Shown piece after piece: positions 21,193-32,266 of a DNA stretch of 64,000 nt. Position numbers and translations under genes: made by a program. Position 1 is the first letter of the stretch. Each line of letters starts with the position of its first letter. The DNA comes from Turnera subulata (taxonomy: Eukaryota; Streptophyta; Magnoliopsida; Malpighiales; Passifloraceae), in NCBI GenBank assembly GCA_028386065.3, contig JAKUCV010005608.1, positions 29,708-93,707 on the forward strand, written 5' to 3'. The notes under the pieces are model-generated. The model did not search any database. It saw only the letters and a program-made list of their open reading frames with translations, and was not told where the DNA came from.

Positions 21193-23640
21193 GAGAACAG
21201 GTGGATAGTGGTTTTATAAAATCGGTGGATGTCTTTTTCGGAAACTTTTAATTGCTGTGGATAGTGATCTTATAAAATCTTTGGATGTTGACAGTTATGA
21301 GTCTCAAAATGGATTAGAGACAGATAACCTATCCTCTTTATCTAGTAGCAAAGAGAGCCGTTGTCTACTGTCTTATCTAGAATACGTTGGTTTGCAAATT
21401 GGGCTAATGTTTTCCAAGCCTGTGATTGTCTTGTCTTATCTAGTGTCACTGGATAGAGTTGTAGATATCTTCGTTTCTATGTAGTTTTTTGAACCCTTGG
21501 ATAGAGATCTAATACAAACGTCTATTCTTGAAGACTTATTTTTGGTGGTGAAAAAAAAAAGAAGAGTAAATTAAAGTTCCAGTCCGAGAGAACTGCATGC
21601 AAAAACTACATGGTTATGTGTTTCCTTTCTTTTACAATGAGATATGCTTGTTGGGTTCATTATGCGGATCGCGCTATGTTATGTAATTTCATGACTTCAT
21701 GTTTATGATACCATTTTAACCTTTTATTATATGGGGCTAAGTTGGATTCTCCAAAAGTTACCGGGACATATCATTTTCTGGCGTTGGGCAAAACTGCTTT
21801 TGAAATTGTATTGAAGGCGAAGCAGAATTCTACTGGAACTATATATATGTGTTCTGCTAGGGTTATTTAGGACTAATATCTTTTTTTGGTATCTGTATTA
21901 TTCTTGATTATCACAATTCATACCTGTGTTTCAATTTGGTCACATTTCATCCCATTATTAAGTCAGATTTGCCTAATTTGATTATTTTGACCATTTTATC
22001 CCTTAATTCAATGACATGTTAGTTTTTTCACCTGGATTCTTAACCTAAACTACCCGAAACCTGATGGATACTCAAAGCTTAACCGAAACCCAACCCGAAT
22101 ATGACTTTTTTTATTATTTTCCTTTTTTTAATTTATTATTTTCTTTTACCCAAAAATTTTAATTTTAATAATAAATATTTTGTGAGTATGCTACAACTTG
22201 ACAAATCAAACAATAAAAAGGTGTGTTATAAATAGGCCTAAGGTATCTCTTTATCTCTATATATATATAACAAAACGGGATACTGAAATATCTCTACTGA
22301 ATACTAATATTAAGAAATTATATATACCAATAAATGGCATATAGTTTGCTCTCTTTTTAGTAAAAAAATTCATCACAACACTCTTCTAAATAATGGAACT
22401 TATACACTAAATGACATTGACATGTAGTGTAAAGGAATATCACTAGTTAATATTAATAATACTAAAAGACAAATTAAACTCAAAATTTCTGTGCTTATTA
22501 TTTTATTCATGTTGAAACTCTTCTTTATTATTTTTAGTACAGCTACTTATATATGTTACTTATACATGTTACGGCTACAATTTTACAGAATAATTGTATT
22601 ATTATTATCCCGATCACACGTGAGCAATAACTAACTAATTTTTTTTAAAAAAATAATAGATAAAGAATCTATTATATATATGTAAAGTTGATACCCTTAT
22701 TAGGTGTTGATACATAAGATTTTTTAGGCCTTCATTCATTGCCATGTGGAGGATTTTAAGATTAGTTTTAATCAATCAGCTTTTGACATATAGCTACAAT
22801 GACATATATAATTATCCAAAAGTTTAATGAACAAGCCTAATTATTTTCCTTGTCTCATACTCATATTATGATTAATTGAAACAACACATCTCCAGCAGTT
22901 CATCGGTATGTAATTGGTGAAGAGTAATCACAGTAGTCAGATGAAGAAATTCCTGAAGTTTTTAGCAGAATTTGGAGTAAAGTATATGACATGTAAAGAC
23001 ATATGCATATATTGCCGACCATGCTACGAAGTTTTCAAAAAGCAGTTAGCATTAACGTTATAAATTACCGTTATCATGGTGTTCAAAAGTGACATGCATG
23101 TGAAAGGGTAGAAGTTATATTCCAAGTTTGTGTTTGTCACAAAGTTTTGAAAAATGCAATTTGCATTAACATAAAATTAGTGGCCTACCCTACCCAAATT
23201 ACTGTAACAAGGGTTTTCATGACGGGTCATATCATGTCATCATGTTAATGTATATATATGTATATCTTGAAACAATATTTTATTAAGGAATATTTTTTTA
23301 GGGCAATTTATAAATCAAATCATTAAAAATATTTATTATTAAATTTATATTTATTATCTACGTCTTGTCTTTCTTTTAATTTTTTTTCAAAATAGTTTTT
23401 CTCTAATATTTAAACATAGTAATCCATTAACTTAATCTTTAATTTTAGTAACACAAAAATTAATATTAGTTAAGCATAATTTCCTCGTCTCATACTCATA
23501 TCAAAGTAAAAATTAAAAACAACACATCCGTAATTGGTGAAAGTAATCATGGAAGACAAAGAAGAATTCCTAAAGTTTTTACCAACTACTTCCACAATTT
23601 ATATTTTACCTGAAAGAAAAAAAGAAAGAATTACCTTAGT
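21193..23640. other. AT-rich non-coding stretch with duplicated segments
   Basis: It contains the second copy of the unknown 250 bp segment (21640-21870). It also has a degenerate direct repeat in which CTCATACTCATAT...AACACATC...GTAATTGGTGAA...CCT(G/A)AAGTTTTTA at about 22850-22970 recurs at about 23480-23590. No protein or RNA gene is recognised. Short frames such as 21257-21484 have no family signature. Confidence 0.45.
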
Positions 23641-24300
23641 ATATATGTTGGAAAAAGGGGTGTGGGGTCCATTCATATGGGGTAACCCCAATTTAACCCT
23701 AGTTTGAGCTCTATAAATAATGACATTATGTGGTATTATTTAGTAAGTCGTCAGACATACACAATACACAGTAAACACTAAATAAGGGATTTAGGCTGTG
23801 AAGACTAGGAGACCAATCCGACCAATCCAACTACACCGTGACGGCCAGTGATTCAAGCCGAGTTCCAAAGATCCTGCTTCCGCTGACATGTATAGATGAC
23901 TGGCATTCACAAGGCACCACCCCACTAGGTTAAGGTTTCTTGAACTTGGAACTTGGCGTAAGAATAGACAGGAAATCTTGCTAGCTGCTACAAAATTATG
24001 TCTTCTTGATACTCTTCCGCTGCTTTTTTTCCTGTACTTGGAAAAAGTCTTGGTCACTTTTCTTGTCTTAATTATATGCAACATGTCTAAAATATTCGGT
24101 AGGCAATCACATTTAAACTTACAAAGGACATTGTTCATGAGGTTCAAGGTATCTCCTCCTTCACTTGATTTAGGTACTTTCAAGTTTTGGCTCACGAAAA
24201 ATTCACATATATTGAGACAGAGGACTCAACAAACTCTTGATATTGAACCGTGTGGACTCCTTCCTTGAGGTTTCTATTAAAGAAAGGATTCCATACATAT
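23640..24300. other. possible decayed gene, unrecognised
   Basis: A TATA-like GCTCTATAAATAATG at about 23710 precedes a leader and overlapping frames on both strands (23978-24268 +, 23791-24195 -). Neither shows a family motif. It could be a gene relic or chance. Confidence 0.25.
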
Positions 24301-24322
24301 ATATCTAATACTAATAAATCCT

Positions 24323-24335
24323 TTTTTTTTATGCA
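24323..24335 (-). mobile_element. poly(A) micro-insertion, 13 nt
   Basis: Minus-strand TGCAT plus eight A, flanked by the 17 bp direct repeat TAATACTAATAAATCCT (24306-24322 and 24336-24352). Confidence 0.85.
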
Positions 24336-24499
24336 TAATACTAATAAATCCTACATCTAATACAAATCAATGACTCTCCCCTTTTGAATAAAAATTACAA
24401 TGCATAGTGAAGCTAAGAACAAGTAGTAAAGTCATTGGCAATTTCAAACACATTAAGCAATGATTAATAAGGACTAAAGTTGGAAAACGCTTCTGTATC

Positions 24500-24857
24500 T
24501 GTTGGTTTTTTTCTTTTTTTTTTTTTTTGAGGAGGAGTGGAGGAGAAGACATATTGGAATGAAGTTATTTCTGGGATAAACCAAATCCCCAATGTGGGAC
24601 TAAATTCTTGGAACTTAATCCAAATTATTCATCACAGTACATAACCTATTTATAGACTCACATATAGGTGGCTCACATATAGGTAGCTTAGTTTAACCCC
24701 ACTAAGCCACTTACACACTACTTAACCCACTAACATATGGATAACCCACTAACAGGTTAACAACCCACTAACACATGTAGTCCTAGTTTTTAGTTCTAAG
24801 CAAACTAACAAACTTAACTACGCATTATCTACAGTATCAAAGTCACATATTCAACAC
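24500..24857 (-). repeat. terminal LTR of the gag-only array, 358 bp
   Basis: Plus strand starts TGTTGGTTTTT and ends TATTCAACA. The purine tract of the adjoining element follows at 24858. The flanking bases GTATC (24495-24499) are the left half of a possible target duplication whose partner I could not find, as the far end of the array is truncated. Confidence 0.8.
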
Positions 24858-24982
24858 TCCTCCTTGACTTTGATACTATTTCATTCCCTCTTGATTTCTC
24901 CTCTTTGACTTTGATATTGCAACATTCCTTCTTCATTATAATGTTGCTTCCATCATGTATGTTAGAGTAATAAGCCCAAAAC

Positions 24983-26534
24983 TGTTAGAACTCATGCCTC
25001 CTTGTTTCATTTCAGGGTTTTGATAATGACAAACCTTGGCTCAATTGATGACATCCTTGAAGCAAAAAGAAATCGAGCAAGAGAAGTTAGGAATCTATTT
25101 TGTACAAGGTTTTGATATTGACAAACACATTCTATTAAGCAAACAAGTACTCAACCAAAGTGATCAAGAATTCAAGAGAAGATATGATCAAGAGTTGAAG
25201 TACAAGAAGAACAAGAGAAGTTAGGACTCATTTGTACAAGGTAAAACACTCAACTTCTCTTAGGCATTGGATCAAACAAAACACATTTCAATCATACAAT
25301 TCATAGGCATGCTTTTAAACATAAAGTTGTGTTTTGAGTCTAAAACATCGATGTTCTGTCTGCGGAACATCGATGTTCTGTTTTTCAAGTTTTACAAAAA
25401 TTGGCAGAGGAGGAAAAACATCGATGTTGGACTACAAAACATCGATGTTCTTGTGACCGTTGGTCAAAACATCGATGTTTAAAATCCAAACATCGATGTT
25501 CATGAAAACTGTCTTTGAAACATAATTTTGCCGAAGCCAAAAAACATCGATGTTGGCCAATCAAACATCGATGTTTCACAAAACATCGATGTTTCGTTTT
25601 CCCAACATCGATGTTCTTGCATAGACCCTTTTTCTTCACATTTTTGCGAAGCTAAAAAACATCGATGTTGTCTTGGAGAACATCGATGTTGTATCTGAGA
25701 ACATCGATGTTGCTCAGACAAACATCGATATTCTACTAGCCGTTGGAACAATTATTTTAAAATGTTGGCTAAAACATCGATGTTTAGATGCAAAACATCG
25801 ATGTTCTGCCGTTGTAGCAGACAACTTTTCAGCACCCACTATGTTTTGTTTAAGGCTGTTTTTGGGTGGATTTCAAACGACTCTATAGCTTTTCAGAGCT
25901 ACAAATAGAGCATTTTTGGCTATGTTTCAAAGCTAATCAACTCTCAACATTCAAGCATTCATTCCATACATTCATCAAAATCTTTATTGAGCCAATATCC
26001 TATTGAGGATTTGAGAGTTGCCTTTTAGAGCTTCATTTGTACACTCATACCTGCTCTTTGAGAGAGTCTTTTGTTCTGAGTGATTGTGTATTCATACACC
26101 TTAAGGGAGGTTAGTTCCCTTGTTTAGATTCACAAGAAGAGGGTATATCTTTTTGTGTGAGAAGTCTTAAGGTGTGGTATCCTTAAGCAAGTCTAGGATT
26201 CTTGAGATTAGAATTCCTAGGAAAGTCTTGAAGTGAGGTATCTTCAAGCAAGAGAGCTGAAGTTCATGTGACTTGAACTTTCAGGGTTTAGGATTCTTGT
26301 GACTAGAATTCCTAGGTTGTAACGGTTTGTTAAGCACCCATAAGCTTAACGTAGATAGTGAAATCTTCAAGTGAGACTTGGAGGGCTGGATTAGCCACAC
26401 TAGTAGAGTGTGTGTGAACCAGGATAAATTGCTTGTCCTTCATTCTTTCAATTCCGCATTTAATTCCTGCTTATTTCGGTTTTATTCGATTATCGCTATT
26501 CACCCCCCTCTAGCTTAAGTCTATTGTCCTAACA
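24983..26534 (+). mobile_element. solo LTR, Sirevirus-type, 1552 bp
   Basis: The segment begins TGTTAG and ends CTAACA with a perfect 5 bp target duplication AAAAC (24978-24982 and 26535-26539), and it interrupts the TRIM LTR. GGGTTTTGATAATGACAAA near the start and CACCCCCCTCTAGC near the end are typical of Maximus/SIRE LTRs. It contains a palindrome array in its middle and a TATA-like CTACAAATAGAGC near 25900. No internal region or second LTR is present, so it arose by LTR-LTR recombination. Confidence 0.85.
25343..25805 (+). repeat. sixteen copies of the palindrome AACATCGATGTT
   Basis: Starts lie near 25343, 25366, 25417, 25437, 25469, 25486, 25540, 25563, 25578, 25602, 25657, 25678, 25699, 25719 (degenerate, ATCGATATT), 25771 and 25793. 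Spacing varies from 15 to 54 bp and the spacers are unrelated. The array sits in the U3 part of the solo LTR, upstream of its presumed TATA box. Multiple palindromes in LTRs are a known hallmark of Sireviruses. Confidence 0.95.
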
Positions 26535-26775
26535 AAAACCATTCTTGGGGCCTCAACCATCAGCTTAAGCTTTTAGTTGAGATGGTCACTTGACATGGTA
26601 GCGGAGCCATAATGACCAAACGATCGCGTGTTCGAATCCCCACGTCTCCCTCCTTGTTGAATTAGAAAGCACAAGGTATGGACGGGCCTGTGCAAATTTC
26701 AAGCCCAAGGGGCTTTCACTTGAGGAAGGGTGTTAGAGTAATATGCCCAAAACCATTCTTGGGGCCTCAACCATC

Positions 26776-27739
26776 CCTTCTCTTGCTCAACATTAGCATC
26801 ATTAATTTGCCACTGCTTGCAAACTCTTGCAATATGCCCCATCCATTCACATTTGTTGCGATTTCTATCTGGTCTCCACCAACACTTTCCCTTTGGACGA
26901 ACTCCCTTCTCGCAGTGTAGGCATTTAGAAGATGGACCATCCCTCTTAAAAATTTCAAAAAAATTTGTTAGAATTCTTCTGAAAAATTTTCTTCTTTTAA
27001 TCCTTCCCTTTTTTCTTGGACTAACAGCAGCAAACAATACACCTTCAACCATTTTTCCTTGTCTGATCATTCATCGCTGTTCTTGAGCTCGTAAAGAGCA
27101 ACCTCATTAGCTGACATGTTAGCTAAAAAATTTAAGCTTCATACCTTTCAGATAAGATAACCAGAATTTTCTCCACAATTCTCTTGTCATGCACTTCTTC
27201 ACCAAGCACTTCTCTTTGTTCACAATTTCTTTAAGCCTGTCTGCATACTTCCTAACATTTTCAGCCTCATTTGCTGAATTTCAAATTCCCTACACGTCAG
27301 AATTTGAACATACTTGGCTTTGTCATCATCATGGTACTCCATCGTAGGTAGTTCCACATCTCTAAAGCCAACTTTCCTCGTACATCTTCATGTTGTCCTC
27401 TTTATGGGACTTCATATGTGCCAATGTTTTGATTTTCTTACAACTCTGGTTCAAATCCCCTTCAATAGATTCCCACAATCATCAACTTGTAGATGTATCC
27501 TCATTTCAAGAACTTTTACAAACAAAACTGGCATTACCTTGTACATCTTCATGCCGTTCTCCTTGTGGGACTTCACTTCATTTTCACTGCCCATTCGTTT
27601 CAGCCAATGAATTTTCATATAAGAAGACTGCTTGATTTGGATTTTTCAGTTGACATTTTAGGTTGGTGTTTAGGTATTTTGGTATTTCCTCACAAACCTT
27701 TCAGGTCCCTCAAGAACATTAAGTGCTCCGCTACCACTT
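26776..27739 (-). pseudogene. Copia gag (UBN2-like) with zinc knuckle, element 1
   Basis: Minus strand. It reads from the primer site at about 27737 through gag segments ILTRREFEIQQMRLKM and RIVEKILIILPERYE (UBN2 type) to MVEGVLFAA, then the knuckle region KCLHCEKGVRPKGKCWWRPD and GHIARVCK. The first Cys of the second knuckle is lost. The frame is intact for 123 codons at 26699-27070, the best preserved piece in the array. Stops elsewhere make it non-functional. In the related Copia polyproteins a protease follows at this point; here non-coding sequence and the purine tract follow at once. Confidence 0.8.
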
Positions 27740-28095
27740 TGTTGGTTTTTTTTTTTTGCTTTTGCACTGGTGTCCTGGGCCAACCTACCTTTAAGGGATA
27801 ACAACGGGCCCAAACTAATCCAGCTCATGGCATGATTGGAACCATAAAAGTTGGTGCCACTAGCCCCTAGAGTGCTGCGTTCCCAAGACTCGACCTCGAG
27901 ATCCTTTGGTTAAGCTAGAAAAACTCCAACCAGTTGATATTAGGCCACTAACGTATTAGTAACCTACTAAACATATTAACCACCCACTAACAGCGTAACA
28001 CAAAGTAGTGGTCTTAACTTTTAGCTTAAACAAATCTAACAGACTTGACTACTTCTAGATAATATCTAAAGTGTCAAAGTCACACATATTCAACA
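27740..28095 (-). repeat. array LTR, partly replaced by a SINE
   Basis: The plus strand starts TGTTGG with a T run, then a SINE (27757-27930), and resumes with LTR sequence (CCACTAACGTATTAG...) ending TATTCAACA at 28095. It serves as an LTR for both neighbouring internal regions. About 110 bp of the expected LTR is missing at the SINE. Confidence 0.7.
27757..27930 (-). mobile_element. tRNA-derived SINE, copy 1
   Basis: The minus strand has a polymerase III A box TAGCTTAACCAAAGG and B box GGTCGAGTCTTG at tRNA spacing. Then comes a body sharing GGATTAGTTTGGGCCCG...AAAGGTAGGTTGGCCC with copy 2, and an A-rich tail after CCAGTGC. Confidence 0.75.
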
Positions 28096-29262
28096 CTCCT
28101 CCTTGGCTTTGATACTACTTCATTCCTCTTGACTTCTCCTCCTTGACTTTAATATTGCAACATTCCTTCTTCACTTTGATGTTGCTATCGTCATGTAATG
28201 TTGGCTTCTGATGTTCCTACAAAGAAAAAACTCCTCCTTCTCTTGCTCAACAACATTAGCATCATTCATTTGTCGCTGCATGCATACTCTTGCAATTTCC
28301 CATCTAATCACATTACTTTGCCTTTCGACGAACTCCCTTCTCGCAGTGTCGGCTTTTAGAAGATGGACCATCCCTCTTAAAATTTTCAAAAAAATTGTTA
28401 GAATTATTTTGAAAATTTTTTTTCTTTTGATCCTTACCTTTTTTTAGACTAGCAGCAGCAAACAATACACCTTCAACCATTTTTTCTTGCCTGATCATTC
28501 TTCACTATTCTTAAACTCGTAAAAAGCCACCTCATTAACTGACACGTTAGCTAAAAAATTTTAACTTCATATCTTTCTGGTAAGATAACCAGAATTTTCT
28601 CCACAATTCTCTTATCAGGCACTTCTTCACCAGGCACTTCTCTTCGTTCACAATCTCCTCAAGTCTGTCTGCATACTTCCTGACATTTTAAGCCTTATTT
28701 GCTGAATTTCAAATTCCCTACGCGTCAGAATTTGAACATATTTGGCTTTGTCATCATCATGGTACTCCATCGTAGGTAGTTCCATATCGCTTAAGCCAAC
28801 TTTCCATGGACATCTTTATGTTGTTCTCTTTGTGAGACTTCATTTGTGCCACTGTTTTGATTTTCTTGCACCGCTGCCTCAAATCCCCTTCAATGGTTTC
28901 TCATAATCTTCAACTTGTCGATGTATCCTCATTTCAGGAACTGTTGCACACAAGACTGACATTGCCTTGTACATCTTCATGCCATTCTCCTTGTGGGACT
29001 TCACTTCATTTCTGCCACTGTTTTGATTTTCTTGCAACTCTGGCTCAAATCTTCTTTAATGGATTCCCACAATCTTCTGCATGTAGATGTATCTTCATTT
29101 TCACTGCCCATTGTTGGCCGTTTGAGCCAGTGAATTGTCATATAAGAAGGCTGCTTGATTTGGAATCTCCCATAGACATTTTAGGTTGGTGTTTAGGTGT
29201 TTTGGTATTTCCTCATAAACCTCTCAAGTCCCTTAAGAACGTTAAGCGCTCCGCTACCACTT
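28096..29262 (-). pseudogene. gag-only internal region, element 2
   Basis: Same order as element 1 in minus orientation: primer site at 29248-29260, gag pieces, knuckle region (DGPSSKSRHCEKGVRRK) at about 28310-28390, the segment VVEQEKEEFFLCRNI, then the purine tract at 28096-28110. Frameshifts and stops are frequent. Confidence 0.75.
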
Positions 29263-29687
29263 TGTTGGTTTTTTTGTAAAGGAGGAGGAGAGAGCAGGAG
29301 AAGACATATTGGAAGTAAGTTATGTGGGACTAAATTCCTGCATGAAACTTAATCCATTTTCTCTAATCAATCTTTGTTGGTTTTTTTATAAAGGAGGAGG
29401 AGAGAGCAGGAGAAGACATATTGGAATGAAGTTATGTGGGACTAAATTCCTGCATGAAACTTAATCCAAATTATTCATCTCAGTTCATAACATATTTATA
29501 GACTGACATATAGGTAGCTCAGTCAAACCCCACTAAGCAACTTACTCACTACTTTACCCACTAACATATGGATACCCCACTAACAGGTTAACAACCCATT
29601 AACACATGTAGTCCTAGTTTTTAGTTTTAAACAAACTAACAAACTTAACTACGCATTATCTATGGTATCAAAGTCACATATTCAACA
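29263..29687 (-). repeat. junction of a partial and a complete array LTR
   Basis: A 110 bp LTR fragment starting TGTTGGTTTTTTTGTAAAGG is followed directly by a second LTR start at 29375 that runs to 29687. The first 80 bp of the two are almost identical. This points to unequal recombination between LTR subtypes. Confidence 0.75.
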
Positions 29688-30486
29688 CCCCTCATTGACT
29701 TTGATGCTGCTTCATTCCTCTTTGACTTCTCCTCCTCCTTCTTCACTTTATTGTTCCTCCTCTAGCTCAATATTAGCATCATTCATTTGTCGCTGCTTGC
29801 ATACTCTTGCAATTTTCCCATCTAATCACATTTGTTGCAATTTTCCCATCACTTCTTTTCCAAGCACTTCTATTCGTTCACAATCTCTTTAAGTCTGTCT
29901 GCATACTTCCTGACATTTTCAGCCTCATTTGCTGAATTTCAAATTCCCTACGAGTCAGAATTTGAACATACTTGGCTTTATCATCATCATGGTACTCCAT
30001 CGTAGGTAGTTCCAGATCTCCCAAGCCAACTTTCTTTGTACATCTTCATGTGGTTCTCCTTGTGGGACTTCACTTGTGTCACTGTTTTGATTTTCTTGCA
30101 ACTCTGGCTCAAATCTCCTTCAATAGCTTCCCACAATCTTCCACTTGTAGATGTATCCTCATTTCAGGAACTGTTTCAAACAAAACTAACACTACCTTAT
30201 ACATCTTCATATTGTTCTCCTTGTGGGACTTCACTTCTTTTGTACCACTGTTTTGATTTTCTTGCAATTCTTGCTCAAATCCCCTTCAATGGCTTCCCAC
30301 AATCTTCAACTTGTAGATGTATCTTCATTTTCACTGCCCATTTGTTTGAGCCAATGAATTTTCATATAAGAAGACTACTTGATTTGGAATTTTCAGCCGG
30401 CATTTTAGGTTGATGTTTAGGTGTTTTGGTATTTCCTCACAAACCTCTCAGGTCCCTCAAGAACATTAAGCGCTCCGTTGCCACTT
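29688..30486 (-). pseudogene. gag-only internal region, element 3, with internal deletion
   Basis: Minus orientation, primer site about 30471-30484. The region between the N-terminal gag pieces and the purine tract is shortened: the DGPSSK and VEGVLFAA segments are missing near 29850. Confidence 0.75.
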
Positions 30487-31941
30487 TGTTGGTTTTTTTT
30501 TAAGAAGGAGGAGAGAAGGATACATATAGGATTGAAGTTTTTCTCTGGGATAAAATCCACCGTGGGAGTCAAATCCTGTGTGGAACTCAATCCAAATTAT
30601 TCATCTCAGTACATAACATATTTATAGACTGACATATAGGTAGCTCAGTCAAACCCTACTAAGCCACTTACTCACTACTTAACCCACTAACATTTGGATA
30701 ACCCACTAACAGGTTAACAACCCATTAACACATGTAGTCCTAGTTTTTAGTTTTAAACAAACTAACAAACTTAACTATGCATTATCTACAGTATCAAAGT
30801 CACATATTCAACACTCCTCCTTGACTTTGATGTTGCTTCATTCCTCTTTAACTTCTACTCCTTGACTTTAACATTGTAACATTCCTTCTTCACTTTAATG
30901 TTCCTCCTCTTGCTCAATATTAGCATCATTCATTTGCCGCTGCTTACATACTCTTGCAATTTGCCCATCTAATCACATTTGTTGCAATTTCTATTCGCCT
31001 CCACCAACACTTTGCCTTTGGACGAACCTCCCTACTCGCAGTGGCGGCATTTAGAAGATGGACCATCCCTCATAAAACTTTCAAAAAAATTTGTTAGAAT
31101 TCTTCTGAAAATTTTTCTTCTTTTAATCCTTCGTTTTTGGATTAACAGCAGCAAACAATACACCTTTAACCATTTTTTTCTTGCCTGATCATTCTTCACT
31201 ATTCTTAAGCTCGTAAAAAGCTACCTCATTAACATACATGTTAGCTAAAAAGTTTTAGCTTCATACATTTCTAGTAAGATAACCAGAATTTTCTCCACAA
31301 TTCTCTTTTCAGGCACTTCTTCTCCAAGCACTTCTCTTCGTTCACAATCTCTTTAAGTTAGTCTGCATACTTCCTGACATTTTCAGCCTCGTTTGCTGAA
31401 TTTCAAATTCCCTACGCATCAGAATTTGAACATACTTGGCTTTATCATCATCATGGTACTCTATCGTAGGTAGTTCCATATCTCCTAAGCCAACTTTCTT
31501 TGTACATCTTCATGTTGTTCTCTTTGTGGGACTTCACTTGTGCCACTGTTTTGATTTTCTTGCAACTCTAGCTCAAATCCCCTTCAATAGCTTCCCACAA
31601 TCTTCAACTTGTAGATGTATCCTCATTTCAGGAACTGTTTCAAACAAAACTGACATTACCTTATACTTCTTCATATTGTTCTCCTTGTGGGACTTCACTT
31701 CTTTTGTACCACTGTTTTGATTTTCTTGCAACTCTTGCTCAAATCCCCTTCAATGGCTTCCCAAAATCTTCAACTTGGAGATGTATCTTCATTTTCACTG
31801 CCCATTTGTTTGAGCCAATGAATTTTCATCTGCTTGATTTGGAATTTTCAGCCGGCATTTTAGGTTGGTGTTTAGATGTTTTGGTATTTCCTCACAAACC
31901 TCACAGGTCCCTCAAGAACATTAAGCGCTCCGCTGCCACTT
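30487..31941 (-). pseudogene. array LTR plus gag-only internal region, element 4
   Basis: The LTR is at 30487-30813, the internal region at 30814-31941, in minus orientation. The primer site is at about 31926-31939. Knuckle-region remnants lie near 31000-31060. Stops and small deletions (for example near 31830) break the frame. Confidence 0.75.
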
Positions 31942-32266
31942 TGTTGGTTTTTCTAAGAATGAGGAGAGAAGGAGACATATAGGAATGAAGTTTTTCTCTG
32001 GGATAAAATCCACCGTGGGAATCAAATCCTGTGTGGAACTCAATCCAAATTATTCATCTCAGTACATAACATATTTATAGACTGACATATAGGTAGCTCA
32101 GTCAAACCCCACTAAGCCACTTACTCACTACTTAACCCACTAACATATGGATAATCCACTAACAAGTTAACAACCTATTAACACATGTAGTCCTAGTTTT
32201 TAGTTTTAAACAAACTAACAAACTTAACTATGCATTATCTACAATATCAAAGTCACATATTCAACA
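31942..32266 (-). repeat. array LTR at the head-to-head junction
   Basis: Its 5' end (TGTTGAATATGTG on the minus strand) at 32266 abuts the 5' end of the plus-oriented LTR at 32267 with no intervening base, giving TATTCAACATGTTGAATA. Confidence 0.85.

Larger units (their letters stand above)
24960..26775 (+). mobile_element. TRIM with 79 bp LTRs, split by a solo LTR
   Basis: The left LTR is 24960-24982 plus 26540-26595 (TGTTAGAGTAATAAGCCC...CACTTGACA), interrupted by the Sirevirus-type solo LTR. The primer site TGGTAGCGGAGCC starts at 26596 and the internal region is only about 135 bp. A purine tract CTTGAGGAAGGG precedes the right LTR at 26731, which breaks off at about 26775. It is inserted in the first gag-only element of the array. 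No protein is encoded. Confidence 0.85.

Noticed and set aside
23791..24268. Overlapping 134- and 96-codon frames
   Set aside because: No recognised motif, and neither has a convincing splice or start context; left as unassigned.
25267..25751. Frames with repeated NIDV or HRCF units
   Set aside because: They are translations of the AACATCGATGTT palindromes in a solo LTR, not a repeat protein.
25343..25805. CRISPR-like array of short repeats with spacers
   Set aside because: Plant nuclear context, irregular spacer lengths (3-42 bp), a perfect self-palindrome and location in an LTR with target duplications exclude CRISPR.
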